NCBI GenBank assembly: GCA_963773685.1
Contig: CAVZBY010000002.1
Location: 186,001-250,000 of the forward strand
Source: JALHVH01 sp963773685
GTDB taxonomy: Bacteria > Acidobacteriota > Aminicenantia > Aminicenantales > Saccharicenantaceae
DNA: 64,000 bases
Reading direction: 5' to 3'
Every line of letters starts with the position of its first letter. Positions within the stretch are counted from its first letter, which is position 1. The position numbers and the translations under genes were made by a program. The notes under the pieces are model-generated. The model was not told where the DNA came from. It worked only from the letters and a program-made list of their open reading frames with translations, and made no database searches. Shown piece by piece: positions 1 through 8,454 of the stretch.

Positions 1-1043
1 TAGCGGATAATATAGGCCCCCGGATCGCGGACCGACGAAAAATCGAAGACGGCGTAATCGTACCGAAGGAACCGGCCCCACCGGGTCAGGGACTGCTTGA
101 GAACGGGAATCGGGCCCTTTTCCGGGTCAAGCCTGAACAGCGAGGCTTCTTCGAGGGCGCCCGGGCGCGGGTCGAGCTCGATAATGGCGTGCTTGACCTG
201 GCCGGGGTGATATCCGACCTGCGAGATACCTATGATCGGGGGTCGCGTCCAGCCGGGAACGGCGTTGGGAGTTATCCTCCAGCGGACGGCCCCTTTTGTG
301 GCCCCGGCGGGGATCAGCGTCCGGACCAGGAACCAGTTGTGCGTGTTCTGACTGCGCCCGTCGTAGAACTGGATATCCCCGTTGAGAGACTCGATGACGA
401 GGCGGCGCAGGGGATCTTCCGGGGCTGCGACGAATCGCGGGCCCGCGGCCAGGACATCCGGGCGCGCGCCCTGGGCGTCCAGGACGATGGGGCCGTTGCC
501 CTGGCGGGTGAAGACGCCGTCGGTCCCGCCCAGGCTATAGGCCTTCCCGAAAAAGGCGGTCGGGAAGAGTTCCATGTTGAAACCGGCCCTGCCCACGGCC
601 TCGGCCGGCAGGGGCCGGGCGAGATCCACCGTTACGAGGACGGCGTCGCCGTCCGGCTCGACCCTGACGACGTAGGCGATGTCTTCTTTTTCGAAGCGCA
701 GGGGGACCTCGGCGCGGTTGGCGCTCCTGTCCACGGCCCGCTTGCCCACGGCCGGGAGCTTGCCCCATTGCCCGGGCGCGGACTCGAGGCGCACGTCGCC
801 GTTTGCGGCCACCCGCTCGCCATGCTGGATGATCTCGATGCCGCCCTGCTTGCCCTCCGGATAGCGGTCGTGGAATACGAGGACCGATAGGCCGGGCCTC
901 TCGAAGTATTCCTCCGCATTGAGGACCCAGGCCGAGACGGGCGCGGCGGCCTTGTCCTGCGGCGCATCGGCGGCGGTGGGAGCGGACGCTGCCGATAAAG
1001 CGAGGACGCCTATCATTGCCAGGCACTTGACGGCGATTCTCAT
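1..1043 (-). CDS. Glycoside hydrolase family 9-like protein, N-terminal part (runs off left edge)
   Basis: Reading the minus strand from the ATG at 1043 gives an open frame of about 347 codons to the window edge. A purine-rich GGAGA sits a few bases upstream. Residues 1 to about 24 form a signal peptide (MRIAVKCLAMIGVLALSAAS). A region of about 230 residues of unknown fold follows. Near residue 265 comes ISQVGYHPGQVKHAIIELD, the hallmark start of the Ig-like CelD_N domain that precedes GH9 (cellulase E/D type) catalytic domains. The catalytic domain would lie outside the window, so substrate is unknown; a cellulase, chitobiase or exo-glucosaminidase type would be usual for this architecture. 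Likely an exported polysaccharide-degrading enzyme. The GH9 call rests on the Ig-like motif alone. Confidence 0.62.
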   Translation of the reverse strand, partial: MRIAVKCLAMIGVLALSAASAPTAADAPQDKAAAPVSAWVLNAEEYFERPGLSVLVFHDRYPEGKQGGIEIIQHGERVAANGDVRLESAPGQWGKLPAVGKRAVDRSANRAEVPLRFEKEDIAYVVRVEPDGDAVLVTVDLARPLPAEAVGRAGFNMELFPTAFFGKAYSLGGTDGVFTRQGNGPIVLDAQGARPDVLAAGPRFVAAPEDPLRRLVIESLNGDIQFYDGRSQNTHNWFLVRTLIPAGATKGAVRWRITPNAVPGWTRPPIIGISQVGYHPGQVKHAIIELDPRPGALEEASLFRLDPEKGPIPVLKQSLTRWGRFLRYDYAVFDFSSVRDPGAYIIR

Positions 1044-1145
1044 GGGCGTCTCCTTTCCGGGGGGTTCAATGGATGAAGCATATCAAAAATAGGGGCGCGA
1101 TACCAAGGTTCGGAAAAAACCGGAATGGGGGAGAGGGGGGGGATC

Positions 1146-2219
1146 CTAGATGGTCGGCGTTCGGCCGATCGCTCCCAGGATCCGGGCGGTGCCCGACGGA
1201 ACAGGGTAGCGGCGCAGGTCCCTCAGGGCGACCCATCGCAGGCGTCTCGGGTCGGTTTTCAACCCTCCTCCGATAGAGCAGGCGAACGCGTGCAATGTGA
1301 CCCTGAATTCTGTATAGGCGTGCCGGACCGTTACGAGGGGGCGCACTTTCCGGACCTCGACGCCGAGCTCTTCCCGGACCTCCCGGGCCAGAGCCTCTTC
1401 CAGGCTCTCTCCCGTCTCTCTCTTTCCGCCGGGGAATTCCCAGAGTCCCCCCAGGAGTCCCGCGGGCGGCCTCTTCTGGATGAGGAGCTTCCCGTTCTTT
1501 TCGATGACCGCGACGACGGTCTCGATCTTCCGGCTGCTGCGCTTCGTCGGGGCCAGAATGATCTCCTGCTCTCCCGCCTCATAGGCCCTGCAGAACGCGG
1601 AGACGGGACAGAGAAGGCACTGCGGCGATCGCGGCCGGCAGACGAGCGCCCCGAGCTCCATCATGGCCTGATTGAAGGCCCCCGGCCTCTTGGGCGGGAA
1701 TACGGTCCGGAGATGCTCCATGATCACGGCGTCCTTGCCCGAGCCCGCCGTGCCGCGCATTCGGGCCAGCCTCATGACGACCCGTCGAACGTTGGCGTCA
1801 ATGACCGGAAACGGCTCCCCGAACGCCAGGCTGAGCACGGCCGCCGTGGTATATGGGCCGAACCCGGGCAGGCCGCGAACGACGGCCGGATCGCGCGGGA
1901 AGCGGCCGCCATGTTCCGTCGCGATGATCCTCGCCGCCGCGCGGAGATTCCTCGCCCGCGCATAATATCCGAGCCCTTGCCAGGCCTTGAGGACCTTTTG
2001 GAGAGGGGCCGCGGCGAGAGCGCGGACGTCTGGAAAGATCTTCAGCCACCTCTCGTAATAGGGGATGACGGTGCCGACCGTGGTCTGCTGGAGCATGATC
2101 TCCGAGACCCAGATCGCGTAAGGGTCGGCCGTCCGCCGCCAGGGCAGGTCCCTGTGACGGCGCGCGTACCACCGGATGAGGTTCCCGGCGAAGTCTGAGG
2201 TCGGGGGAGGGGCGCTCAC
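1146..2219 (-). CDS. mutY: A/G-specific adenine DNA glycosylase MutY with C-terminal Nudix-type domain
   Basis: 357 aa. Removes adenine mispaired with 8-oxoguanine. Seen: catalytic Glu40 in SEIMLQQT, helix-hairpin-helix GLPGFGPYTTAAV (116-128), catalytic Asp141 in VIDANVRRV, and the [4Fe-4S] ligands Cys194, Cys201, Cys204, Cys210 with the MutY spacing C-x6-C-x2-C-x5-C. The C-terminal domain (about 230-350) recognises 8-oxoG in known MutY proteins and is usually a degenerate MutT fold. Here residues 265-287 match the complete Nudix box G-x5-E-x7-R-E-V-x-E-E-x-G-V, so hydrolase activity is possible. The start overlaps the argS stop by 4 bases (ATGA), implying translational coupling and a shared promoter upstream of argS. 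Confidence 0.95.
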   Translation of the reverse strand: MSAPPPTSDFAGNLIRWYARRHRDLPWRRTADPYAIWVSEIMLQQTTVGTVIPYYERWLKIFPDVRALAAAPLQKVLKAWQGLGYYARARNLRAAARIIATEHGGRFPRDPAVVRGLPGFGPYTTAAVLSLAFGEPFPVIDANVRRVVMRLARMRGTAGSGKDAVIMEHLRTVFPPKRPGAFNQAMMELGALVCRPRSPQCLLCPVSAFCRAYEAGEQEIILAPTKRSSRKIETVVAVIEKNGKLLIQKRPPAGLLGGLWEFPGGKRETGESLEEALAREVREELGVEVRKVRPLVTVRHAYTEFRVTLHAFACSIGGGLKTDPRRLRWVALRDLRRYPVPSGTARILGAIGRTPTI

Positions 2220-4153
2220 ATTCTCTCGGGCAAAGGGATGCCCATGAGGGAAAGGGCCTTTTCCAGCGTGCCCCGGGTCAGGGACAGGGTCAGCGCCCTG
2301 ATCGCCCGGATATCGGGGTCCTCCTCGGCCAGGACGGGGTAATGATGGTAATACGTATTGATCCTCTGGCAGAGGTTGAACGTGAATTTGGCCAGATGCG
2401 AGGATTCGAGAAGGGTCGCGGTCCGCAGGACCTCCTCCTCGAACGCGGCGGCGTAAAGGACCAGGTCCCAGAGGTCGGCGGCTTCCGTCTCTCCGAGGCG
2501 GTCGAGCGTCGCTTCGCGGGAAGCGGTGGGGGCCCGGAGCGCGTCCTCGGTCGTTCCCATCCGCTCGACGAGCTTCCGGAAGATGCTCCGCAGACGGACG
2601 ATCGTGTATTGGAGATAGGGACCCGTCTCGCCCTCGAAGCTCAGGGCCTCTTCGAAATCGAAGACGATGAGCGAATTCTTGGCGAACTTGAGCATGAAAT
2701 AGCGGAGGGCCCCGGAGGCGATGTCGCGGGAGATGGCCTTCTTCACCCCTTCGTCGAGCCCCGCGTTCCGCTTCTCGACCTCGGCCAGGGCCTTTTCCTC
2801 AAGCCGGTCAAGCAGGTCGTCGGCCTTGACGCCCAGGCCCTTGCGGCCCGAGACCTCGAGGAAGGCCCGGTCCTTTTCCTCGTCGCTGGCCTTGTAGCCG
2901 AGCTCTTCGAGGCTCTTGGGAGATAGGGCCACCATCTCGTAGGAGAAATGGACGGACTTCGCCGCCTGGGCGTCGAACTTGAGCGCCCGGAGCCCCTGCG
3001 TCACGACCTTCTGGAGATAGGCCTGGCGCGTGTCGATGACGTTGAAGACCTTCGAGCCGCCGCCGAAGTGAGGGGAGCCCGGACGCGGTTCGGCCGTGGA
3101 GATCCAGAGCGTCTTCCCGGCCTCTTCGAGGAACGGCTCGTAGTAGAAATCCCTGTCGAGCAGTCCGAACTTCCAGAGCTGGTAGGCGATGTCCTTTCCG
3201 ACATAGGTCACGGTCCCGTCGGACCTGACGATGATCTTCTCCCGCTCCTCGCCCTCATCGAGCTTCATGACCCAACAGCCCTTGTTGTCGCCCTCGTCCT
3301 GGAGATAGATGGCCTCCTTTTCCTTGAGCAGGGCAAAGGCCTTTTCCCAGAACTTGAGGTGGAGGATACTGCTTTCGCAGGGCAGGACATCGTACCCGAT
3401 GCCGATGCGCCGCATCGTCGCGAGATGGGCGCGCACGATCCGGCGGGAAACGTAGCGGGCCATGTCCGCCGCCGCGCCCGTCCCATGCTCGATCTCCTTC
3501 ATGATCGCGGTCTTCCGGGCCCGCGCCTCGGGATGGTCGGCGAGGTAGGCCGAGACCCTGGCGTAGAGGTCCCAGCAGTAGTAGTCGAATTTGCCCTCGT
3601 GCGCTTCGAGGTCCGGAATGCCCTTCTTCTCGAGCTCGAGGATGCCGTAAACGACGTCGACGACCTGGACGCCCGTGTCGTCGATGTAGTTCTGAACCTC
3701 GACGTTCTCGCCTTTGAACCGCAGACAGCGGGCCAGCGTATCGCCCAGGACGGCGTTCCGGAGGTGGCCGATGTGGGCCGCCTTGTTGGGATTGATGTTC
3801 GTGTGCTCGATGATGATCTTGGCCTCTTCGGGCGCGAGACCCGACGGCCCCGCGGCCAGGGCACGGTCCCGGAAGAAGGCCTTCCGGTCGAGGAACAGGT
3901 TGATGAACCCGGCCCCGGCGATCTCGGCCTTCGTCACCCCCTCCAGAGGCCCGACGAGGTCGAGGACCTCCTGGGCGATCTTCCGGGGGTTGGCCTTGAC
4001 CTTCTTCGCCAGCTGAAGGGGGAAGGCGAGGGCCAGGTCGCCCATGGCCTGGTTCGGCGTCGGCGCCAGCTCGATGTCGGCCTCGGTCAGGGGGAACCTG
4101 TCCCCGATCCTCTCGAGGATGGCGGTTTTCAGGCGGCGTTTGAGTTCTATCAT
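2216..4153 (-). CDS. argS: Arginyl-tRNA synthetase
   Basis: 645 aa, class I synthetase that charges tRNA-Arg. Seen: the ArgRS N-terminal Add-1 region (1-100), the ATP-binding HIGH motif at 127-130 in NPNKAAHIGHLRNAVLGD, and the C-terminal DALR anticodon-binding domain beginning near GPYLQYTIVRLRSIFRKL. The usual KMSK loop is not canonical: the equivalent stretch reads VSGRKGLGVKADDLLD. ArgRS is known to tolerate loss of KMSK. Longer than the roughly 560-580 aa norm because of extra sequence in the catalytic core. The ATG at 4153 lies only 12 bases downstream of a consensus TATAAT, so its mRNA may be nearly leaderless. First gene of the argS-mutY operon. Confidence 0.95.
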   Translation of the reverse strand: MIELKRRLKTAILERIGDRFPLTEADIELAPTPNQAMGDLALAFPLQLAKKVKANPRKIAQEVLDLVGPLEGVTKAEIAGAGFINLFLDRKAFFRDRALAAGPSGLAPEEAKIIIEHTNINPNKAAHIGHLRNAVLGDTLARCLRFKGENVEVQNYIDDTGVQVVDVVYGILELEKKGIPDLEAHEGKFDYYCWDLYARVSAYLADHPEARARKTAIMKEIEHGTGAAADMARYVSRRIVRAHLATMRRIGIGYDVLPCESSILHLKFWEKAFALLKEKEAIYLQDEGDNKGCWVMKLDEGEEREKIIVRSDGTVTYVGKDIAYQLWKFGLLDRDFYYEPFLEEAGKTLWISTAEPRPGSPHFGGGSKVFNVIDTRQAYLQKVVTQGLRALKFDAQAAKSVHFSYEMVALSPKSLEELGYKASDEEKDRAFLEVSGRKGLGVKADDLLDRLEEKALAEVEKRNAGLDEGVKKAISRDIASGALRYFMLKFAKNSLIVFDFEEALSFEGETGPYLQYTIVRLRSIFRKLVERMGTTEDALRAPTASREATLDRLGETEAADLWDLVLYAAAFEEEVLRTATLLESSHLAKFTFNLCQRINTYYHHYPVLAEEDPDIRAIRALTLSLTRGTLEKALSLMGIPLPERM

Positions 4154-4165
4154 TGGCGGCCCTTC

Positions 4166-4193
4166 ATTATAACAAAACCCCGGCCCGAGACAA
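4166..4193 (-). promoter_or_regulatory. Promoter for argS-mutY (TTGTCT-16-TATAAT)
   Basis: Minus-strand -35 TTGTCT (4193-4188) and perfect -10 TATAAT (4171-4166), 16-base spacer. The -10 ends 12 bases before the argS ATG, so the predicted transcript start is about 5 bases from the start codon. It lies back to back with the plus-strand promoter at 4204-4233. Confidence 0.65.
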
Positions 4194-4203
4194 GGTCCGC
4201 GTC

Positions 4204-4233
4204 TTGACTTCGGCAGGCGGAGGAGTCTAGAAT
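4204..4233 (+). promoter_or_regulatory. Promoter for the DUF3795 gene (TTGACT-18-TAGAAT)
   Basis: -35 TTGACT at 4204-4209, 18-base spacer, -10 TAGAAT at 4228-4233. A normal leader with an AAAGGGAGG ribosome site follows before the ATG at 4264. Confidence 0.6.
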
Positions 4234-4263
4234 CCCGCTTGAGACCAAAGGGAGGGTCGAACG

Positions 4264-4722
4264 ATGAAACAACTGTCGCGGAAGGAATTCCTCAAGATGT
4301 GCCCGCTCGCGGCATTCGCGGTCCTTGAACTGCGCCCCGCTGGCTTCAGCGGAGGCCAGGAAACGCCCGCCGAACCGGAGAAGATGATCGCTTATTGCGG
4401 GATCGTGTGCTCCGAGTGCCCGGCGTACATCGCGACGCAGAAGAACGACGACAAGTTGCGCGAGGAGACCGCGAAGAAGTGGACCGAGGAGTTCCACTCG
4501 GACATCACGGCCGCCGAGATCAACTGCGACGGCTGTCCCACGGATTCGACGAAGCTGATCAAGTACTGCGGCCAGTGCGAGATGCGGAAGTGCGCCCGGG
4601 AAAAGGGCGTGAAGAACTGCGCTTATTGCGCCGATTATCCCTGCGAGAAGCTGGCCGCTTTCCTGAAGAACGTGCCCGAGGCCAAGGCCCTCCTGGACGA
4701 GATCCATAAAAAGAAAGGCTGA
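4264..4722 (+). CDS. DUF3795 domain protein, Cys-rich, with export-type N-terminus
   Basis: 152 aa. N-terminus MKQLSRKEFLKMCPLAAFAV resembles a Tat-type leader, but with RK instead of RR. The body from about residue 41 matches DUF3795: AYCGIVCSECPAYIATQ, then CDGCPTD, YCGQCEMRKCAREKG, NCAYCADYPCEKL. The paired cysteines suggest zinc or iron-sulfur binding; no enzyme activity is established for the family. Own promoter and ribosome site (AAAGGGAGG). Convergent with the sulfatase-like gene, 26 bases apart. Confidence 0.8.
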   Translation: MKQLSRKEFLKMCPLAAFAVLELRPAGFSGGQETPAEPEKMIAYCGIVCSECPAYIATQKNDDKLREETAKKWTEEFHSDITAAEINCDGCPTDSTKLIKYCGQCEMRKCAREKGVKNCAYCADYPCEKLAAFLKNVPEAKALLDEIHKKKG

Positions 4723-4748
4723 GCGGTTCGCCTCCGGCGGCGCGCCTT

Positions 4749-6770
4749 CTAGATATATCCCAGGGTCTTCAGGCTCTCGATCTCCGCGGGGGTCAGGGTC
4801 TTCAGGTCGATCGCCGTCGACGCGTCGGGGGCGTCGCCGGCGCGGGCCAGCCAATCCAGGAACATGGCTCTGAAGAACCCCTTCATCTCTTCCGCCCCGT
4901 CCTTCGCCTCGGTCAGCGGATCCCGATCGAGGTCGTAGAGGCGCTCCCGGCCCGTGATCAGGCTGATGATGTAGTACCATTGACGCCAGCGCATCCCGAA
5001 CTGGGCGACCTCGGCGATCGACTGGGAGACGGCGCAGGTGTCGTCGATCCCGGGCTCCGTGACGGCCGCGAGCAGGCTCCGGCCGGGAAGCTCGACGTGC
5101 TGGCCGAAAAGGTCCGCCAGCGTGGGAAAGAGATCCGTCAGCTGGACGATCCTGCCGACCCGACCCTTGAGGTTCAGCGAGGCGGGGAACTTGACCAGCA
5201 GGGCGACGCGGGTCGTTTCATCGAAAACGTTCCTCGAATGCCCCCAGGCCTTGTGCTCGTACATCGCTTCGCCGTGATCGGACAGGATGACGATCAGGCT
5301 GTCGTCGTAGAGCCCCGCTTTCTTCACCTGCGCCAGGGCCCGGCCGATCTCGGAATCGGCATAAGCTATGGTCGAATCGTAATCGTTCACGACGTCCTGG
5401 ACCTCGGCCGGCGTGAACGGGCGCTTGAGGGCCGTCGGATGGTCCATGAGGGCCATCAGCCGCTCCTCGTACGGCACCGGCCTGCCGCCCGTCTTCCCCG
5501 AGAACATGTCCAGGAACGGCGGCGGCGGCAGGATCGGCAGGTGGGGCTCGATGAAGTGGACGTAGGAGAACAGCGGCCCCGGACGCCCGAGCCATCGGCC
5601 GAAGGCGTCGAGGTCGATTCGCCGCACCCGGCCCGCCTCTTCCTCGCCGGTAAGGTACTGGTAGTAATCGTCGATCCCCTTGGTGAAACCGAACTTCGGT
5701 GAAATGGTCACCGTCGAGGTGAAGATCGAGGTCCGATAGCCCTTGATCTTCAGGTATTCGGGGATTCCCGGCAGGCGGTCGGAAACGCGGGTCAGATTGC
5801 CCGCGGCGTTTCTTTCCGGGAGAAGGCCGGACAGCAGGGAGCGGACGCTCGATCGTGTGTAGCTCGCGTTGGCGTAGGCGTTCTCGAAGACGACGGCGTC
5901 CTCGGCGAACGCGTCGATGTTCGGCGAAGTATGGCGGGGGTAGCCATAGACACCCAGGTGCTTCGCCTGGCAAGCGTCGGCCAGGAAGATGAAGATGGGA
6001 GGATCCTTGGCCAGCCGCCGTTTCGGCTCCGGCGGGGCGGATACCTTCGCGTCGTACGCGAAACCGGCGAGGTCGAAATGGCCCTTGACGGCCGTCACGG
6101 TCAGCGTGCCCGGGCCCGTCAGCTCGAAATCGTGCTTGACGGACCTCGAGAGGAGCCGGGGTTTGAGAGACCGGCCGGCCTCCCGGAACTCTCCCGAAAC
6201 GCTCTCTCGGAGCTTCACGGAAAGCTCCCCGGAGCCGCTCCACTCGATGGTGCCGCGTCCGGGCCCCAGGAACAGGGTCACGGATTCGCCGCGGGCCAGG
6301 TCGTGGGCCTCCGGCGGGTCCGGACGGTCCACCGCGATCCGGCTGACCCGAAGGCGGCCCGTTCCGGAACGGCGGAATTCCAGGAAGTTCATCCCCTCGC
6401 GAAGCGGGGCCTCGATCACGGCGGTCCGGGGATGGAGGGACGGTTCGATCATCAGCTTCTTGCGGGCGCGGCTGTTGACGATGAGCTCGGCAGGCCTTCC
6501 TTCCAGGGAGTAGGTGATGTGCAGCCGTTTCGCGCCCCCCGTCCTCGCCCAAAGGATGAACTTGGCGGCGGCGCCTTCCGCCTCGAAGGAACCCTCGCGG
6601 ACCGTCCACCCGCTCCAGGCGTTCCGGGAACCGCGCTCAGTGGTGATGAGCGTCTGGTCCTGGTCCCAGAGCCAGGAGGCCGGGATCTCGGCCCGGCGGC
6701 CGGCCGGGCCGCACGCGGCGGATGCCGCCAAGAGAGCCGCCAACAGGGTCCAGGACGCATTCGTACGCAT
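4749..6770 (-). CDS. Sulfatase-like (alkaline phosphatase superfamily) lipoprotein with Thr in place of the catalytic Cys
   Basis: 673 aa from the ATG at 6770, chosen because it gives a signal peptide with a lipobox (LLAASAAC, lipidated Cys20) and has AAGGA upstream; a longer frame to 7172 has no such support. Residues 30-250 are a beta-rich, carbohydrate-binding-like region. The sulfatase fold starts near 258 with IFIFLADACQAKHLGVYGY and includes SDHGEAMYEHKAWGH (second metal site). The nucleophile region YTRSSVRSLLSGL puts Thr305 where true sulfatases have the formylglycine Cys/Ser of C-x-P-x-R. Thr nucleophiles occur in phosphotransferase or hydrolase members of the superfamily, so phosphodiesterase or phosphotransferase activity is more likely than sulfate-ester hydrolysis. 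Divergent from gcvT. Confidence 0.82.
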   Translation of the reverse strand: MRTNASWTLLAALLAASAACGPAGRRAEIPASWLWDQDQTLITTERGSRNAWSGWTVREGSFEAEGAAAKFILWARTGGAKRLHITYSLEGRPAELIVNSRARKKLMIEPSLHPRTAVIEAPLREGMNFLEFRRSGTGRLRVSRIAVDRPDPPEAHDLARGESVTLFLGPGRGTIEWSGSGELSVKLRESVSGEFREAGRSLKPRLLSRSVKHDFELTGPGTLTVTAVKGHFDLAGFAYDAKVSAPPEPKRRLAKDPPIFIFLADACQAKHLGVYGYPRHTSPNIDAFAEDAVVFENAYANASYTRSSVRSLLSGLLPERNAAGNLTRVSDRLPGIPEYLKIKGYRTSIFTSTVTISPKFGFTKGIDDYYQYLTGEEEAGRVRRIDLDAFGRWLGRPGPLFSYVHFIEPHLPILPPPPFLDMFSGKTGGRPVPYEERLMALMDHPTALKRPFTPAEVQDVVNDYDSTIAYADSEIGRALAQVKKAGLYDDSLIVILSDHGEAMYEHKAWGHSRNVFDETTRVALLVKFPASLNLKGRVGRIVQLTDLFPTLADLFGQHVELPGRSLLAAVTEPGIDDTCAVSQSIAEVAQFGMRWRQWYYIISLITGRERLYDLDRDPLTEAKDGAEEMKGFFRAMFLDWLARAGDAPDASTAIDLKTLTPAEIESLKTLGYI

Positions 6771-6921
6771 ATTTCGGGGTCCTTTTATACGCAAGGATTC
6801 TACCATATTCGATCGGGCCCGGAAACTCCGCGGGCGAAACGGTGCCGCCCTCGCGGCGACTTGCGGCGAGCGGCGAAATGTGGTACTAAATGGGTCCATC
6901 ATTTCTTGAAAGGACGCCTTC

Positions 6922-8014
6922 ATGAAACGAACCCGGTTGTACGATTCCCATAAGAAATGGAACGCCCGGATGATCGAATTCTTCGGGTGGGAGATGCCCG
7001 TCGAATACAAGGGCATCATCGACGAGCACATGGCCGTCCGGACCCGGGCGGGGCTCTTCGACGTCAGCCATATGGGCGAGGTCGTCGTCCGCGGCAAGGA
7101 CGCCCTGGCCTTCGTCCAGCACCTGACCCCGAACGACGCGGCGAAGCTGGCCCCGGGCCAGGTCCAGTACACCGCGCTGACGACCCCCGAGGGGACCTTC
7201 GTCGACGATATGCTCGTCTATTGCATCGGTCCCGAGGAATATTTTCTGGTCGTCAACGCCTCGAACGCCGACAAGGATTACGCCTGGATCGTCGATCACG
7301 TCAAGGGCTTCGCCGTGACGACCGAGAACCGGAGCGACGCCTATTCCCAGCTCGCCCTCCAGGGGCCCGAGGCCGTCTCCGTCCTCCAGAAGCTCACTTC
7401 CCTCGACCTCGTCGGGATGAAGTCCTTCCATTTCGCGTTCGGGAAGGTGGCGGGCGTCGAGGCCCTTGTCTCCCGGACCGGCTACACGGGAGAGGACGGC
7501 TTCGAGGTCTACACGCTCGATCCGAACCCGGCCGTCATCTGGGACGCCATCCTGGAGAAGGGCGCGGACCGCGGCGTCATGCCCATCGGGCTCGGCGCCC
7601 GCGACACCCTTCGCCTCGAGGCCAAGCTCATGCTCTACGGCAACGACATCAGCGACAAGACCACGGTCCTCGAAGCCGACCTGAAGTGGATCTGCAAGTT
7701 CCAGAAGGGCGATTTCCTGGGGAAGGCCGTCCTCGAAAAACAGCTCGCCGAGGGCCTGCGCCGGAAGATCGCCGGCTTCGAGATCACGGACCGGGGCATC
7801 GCCCGGCCGCACTACCCCGTCTTCGTCGGCGGGACGAAGGTCTCCGAGGTCTGCGTCGGGGACGTTCGCGCCGTTCCTGAAGAAGTCCATCGGCCTGGCC
7901 TACCTTCCGATCGAGCACACCGCCCTCGGCACCGAGATCGGCGTCGGCATCCGGGACAAGATGGTCAAGGCGAAGGTCGTTCCGACGCCGTTCTACAAGA
8001 GAGAGAAGAAGTAA
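6922..8014 (+). CDS. gcvT: Glycine cleavage system T protein (aminomethyltransferase), frame broken near 7853
   Basis: Transfers the methylene group from aminomethyl-lipoyl GcvH to tetrahydrofolate. From the ATG at 6922 the protein shows GcvT motifs (FFGWEMPVEYKGI, LFDVSHMGEV, SRTGYTGEDGFEVY, LMLYGNDIS). Near 7851-7855 the frame slips: the conserved C-terminus SGTFAPFLKKSIGLAYLP and the end KVVPTPFYKREKK lie in the +1 frame and stop at 8014. Removing one base gives 363 aa, the normal size. Without correction the protein would run into an unrelated tail overlapping gcvH. A sequencing insertion is the simplest explanation because all downstream partners are intact. First gene of the gcv-gly operon, with GAAAGGA upstream. 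Confidence 0.9.
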
Positions 8015-8027
8015 GCAGGAGGTCAAC

Positions 8028-8414
8028 ATGTATCCGAACGAATTCCGCTACACCAAAGAACACGAGTGGGTCAAGGTCGAGGGCGGCGAGGCCCTCGTCG
8101 GCATCACCGATTTCGCCCAGAAGCAATTGGGCGACATCATTTTCGTCGAGCTTCCCGAGGTCGGCCGGAAGCTCGGCGCCCATGATTCCATCGGCACCAT
8201 CGAATCGGTCAAGTCCGTCTCCGACGTGTTCGCTCCGGTCGCGGGCGAGGTCGTCGCGGTCAACGGCGAGCTCGGACAGGCCGCCGACCTCATCAACAAG
8301 GACCCCCACGGCAAGGGCTGGATCGTCCGGCTCCGTCTCGCGGACAAGGCCTCGGCCGGGGCCCTGATGAGCGCTTCCGATTACGAAAAATACCTGGAGG
8401 GACTCGAAGCCTGA
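8028..8414 (+). CDS. gcvH: Glycine cleavage system H protein (lipoyl carrier)
   Basis: 128 aa. Shuttles the aminomethyl group between the P and T proteins on a lipoyl arm. The lipoylated lysine is Lys62 in IESVKSVSDV. N-terminus YTKEHEWVKVEGGEALVGIT and C-terminal GKGWIVRLRL are typical; length matches the family. Starts 13 bases after the corrected gcvT stop with a good ribosome site (AGGAGG). Confidence 0.97.
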   Translation: MYPNEFRYTKEHEWVKVEGGEALVGITDFAQKQLGDIIFVELPEVGRKLGAHDSIGTIESVKSVSDVFAPVAGEVVAVNGELGQAADLINKDPHGKGWIVRLRLADKASAGALMSASDYEKYLEGLEA

Positions 8415-8454
8415 GCGCCGCATCCGCGGCCGGGTTCGAGCCGAGAGGATATCC

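Noticed and set aside
4723..4748. Terminator hairpin between the convergent DUF3795 and sulfatase-like genes
   Set aside because: A short CGCC/GGCG stem is visible but there is no U-run on either side, so intrinsic termination cannot be supported.
6771..7172. N-terminal extension of the sulfatase-like gene to 7172
   Set aside because: It would run through the divergent gcvT start and lacks a signal peptide; the ATG at 6770 gives a proper lipoprotein signal and ribosome site.
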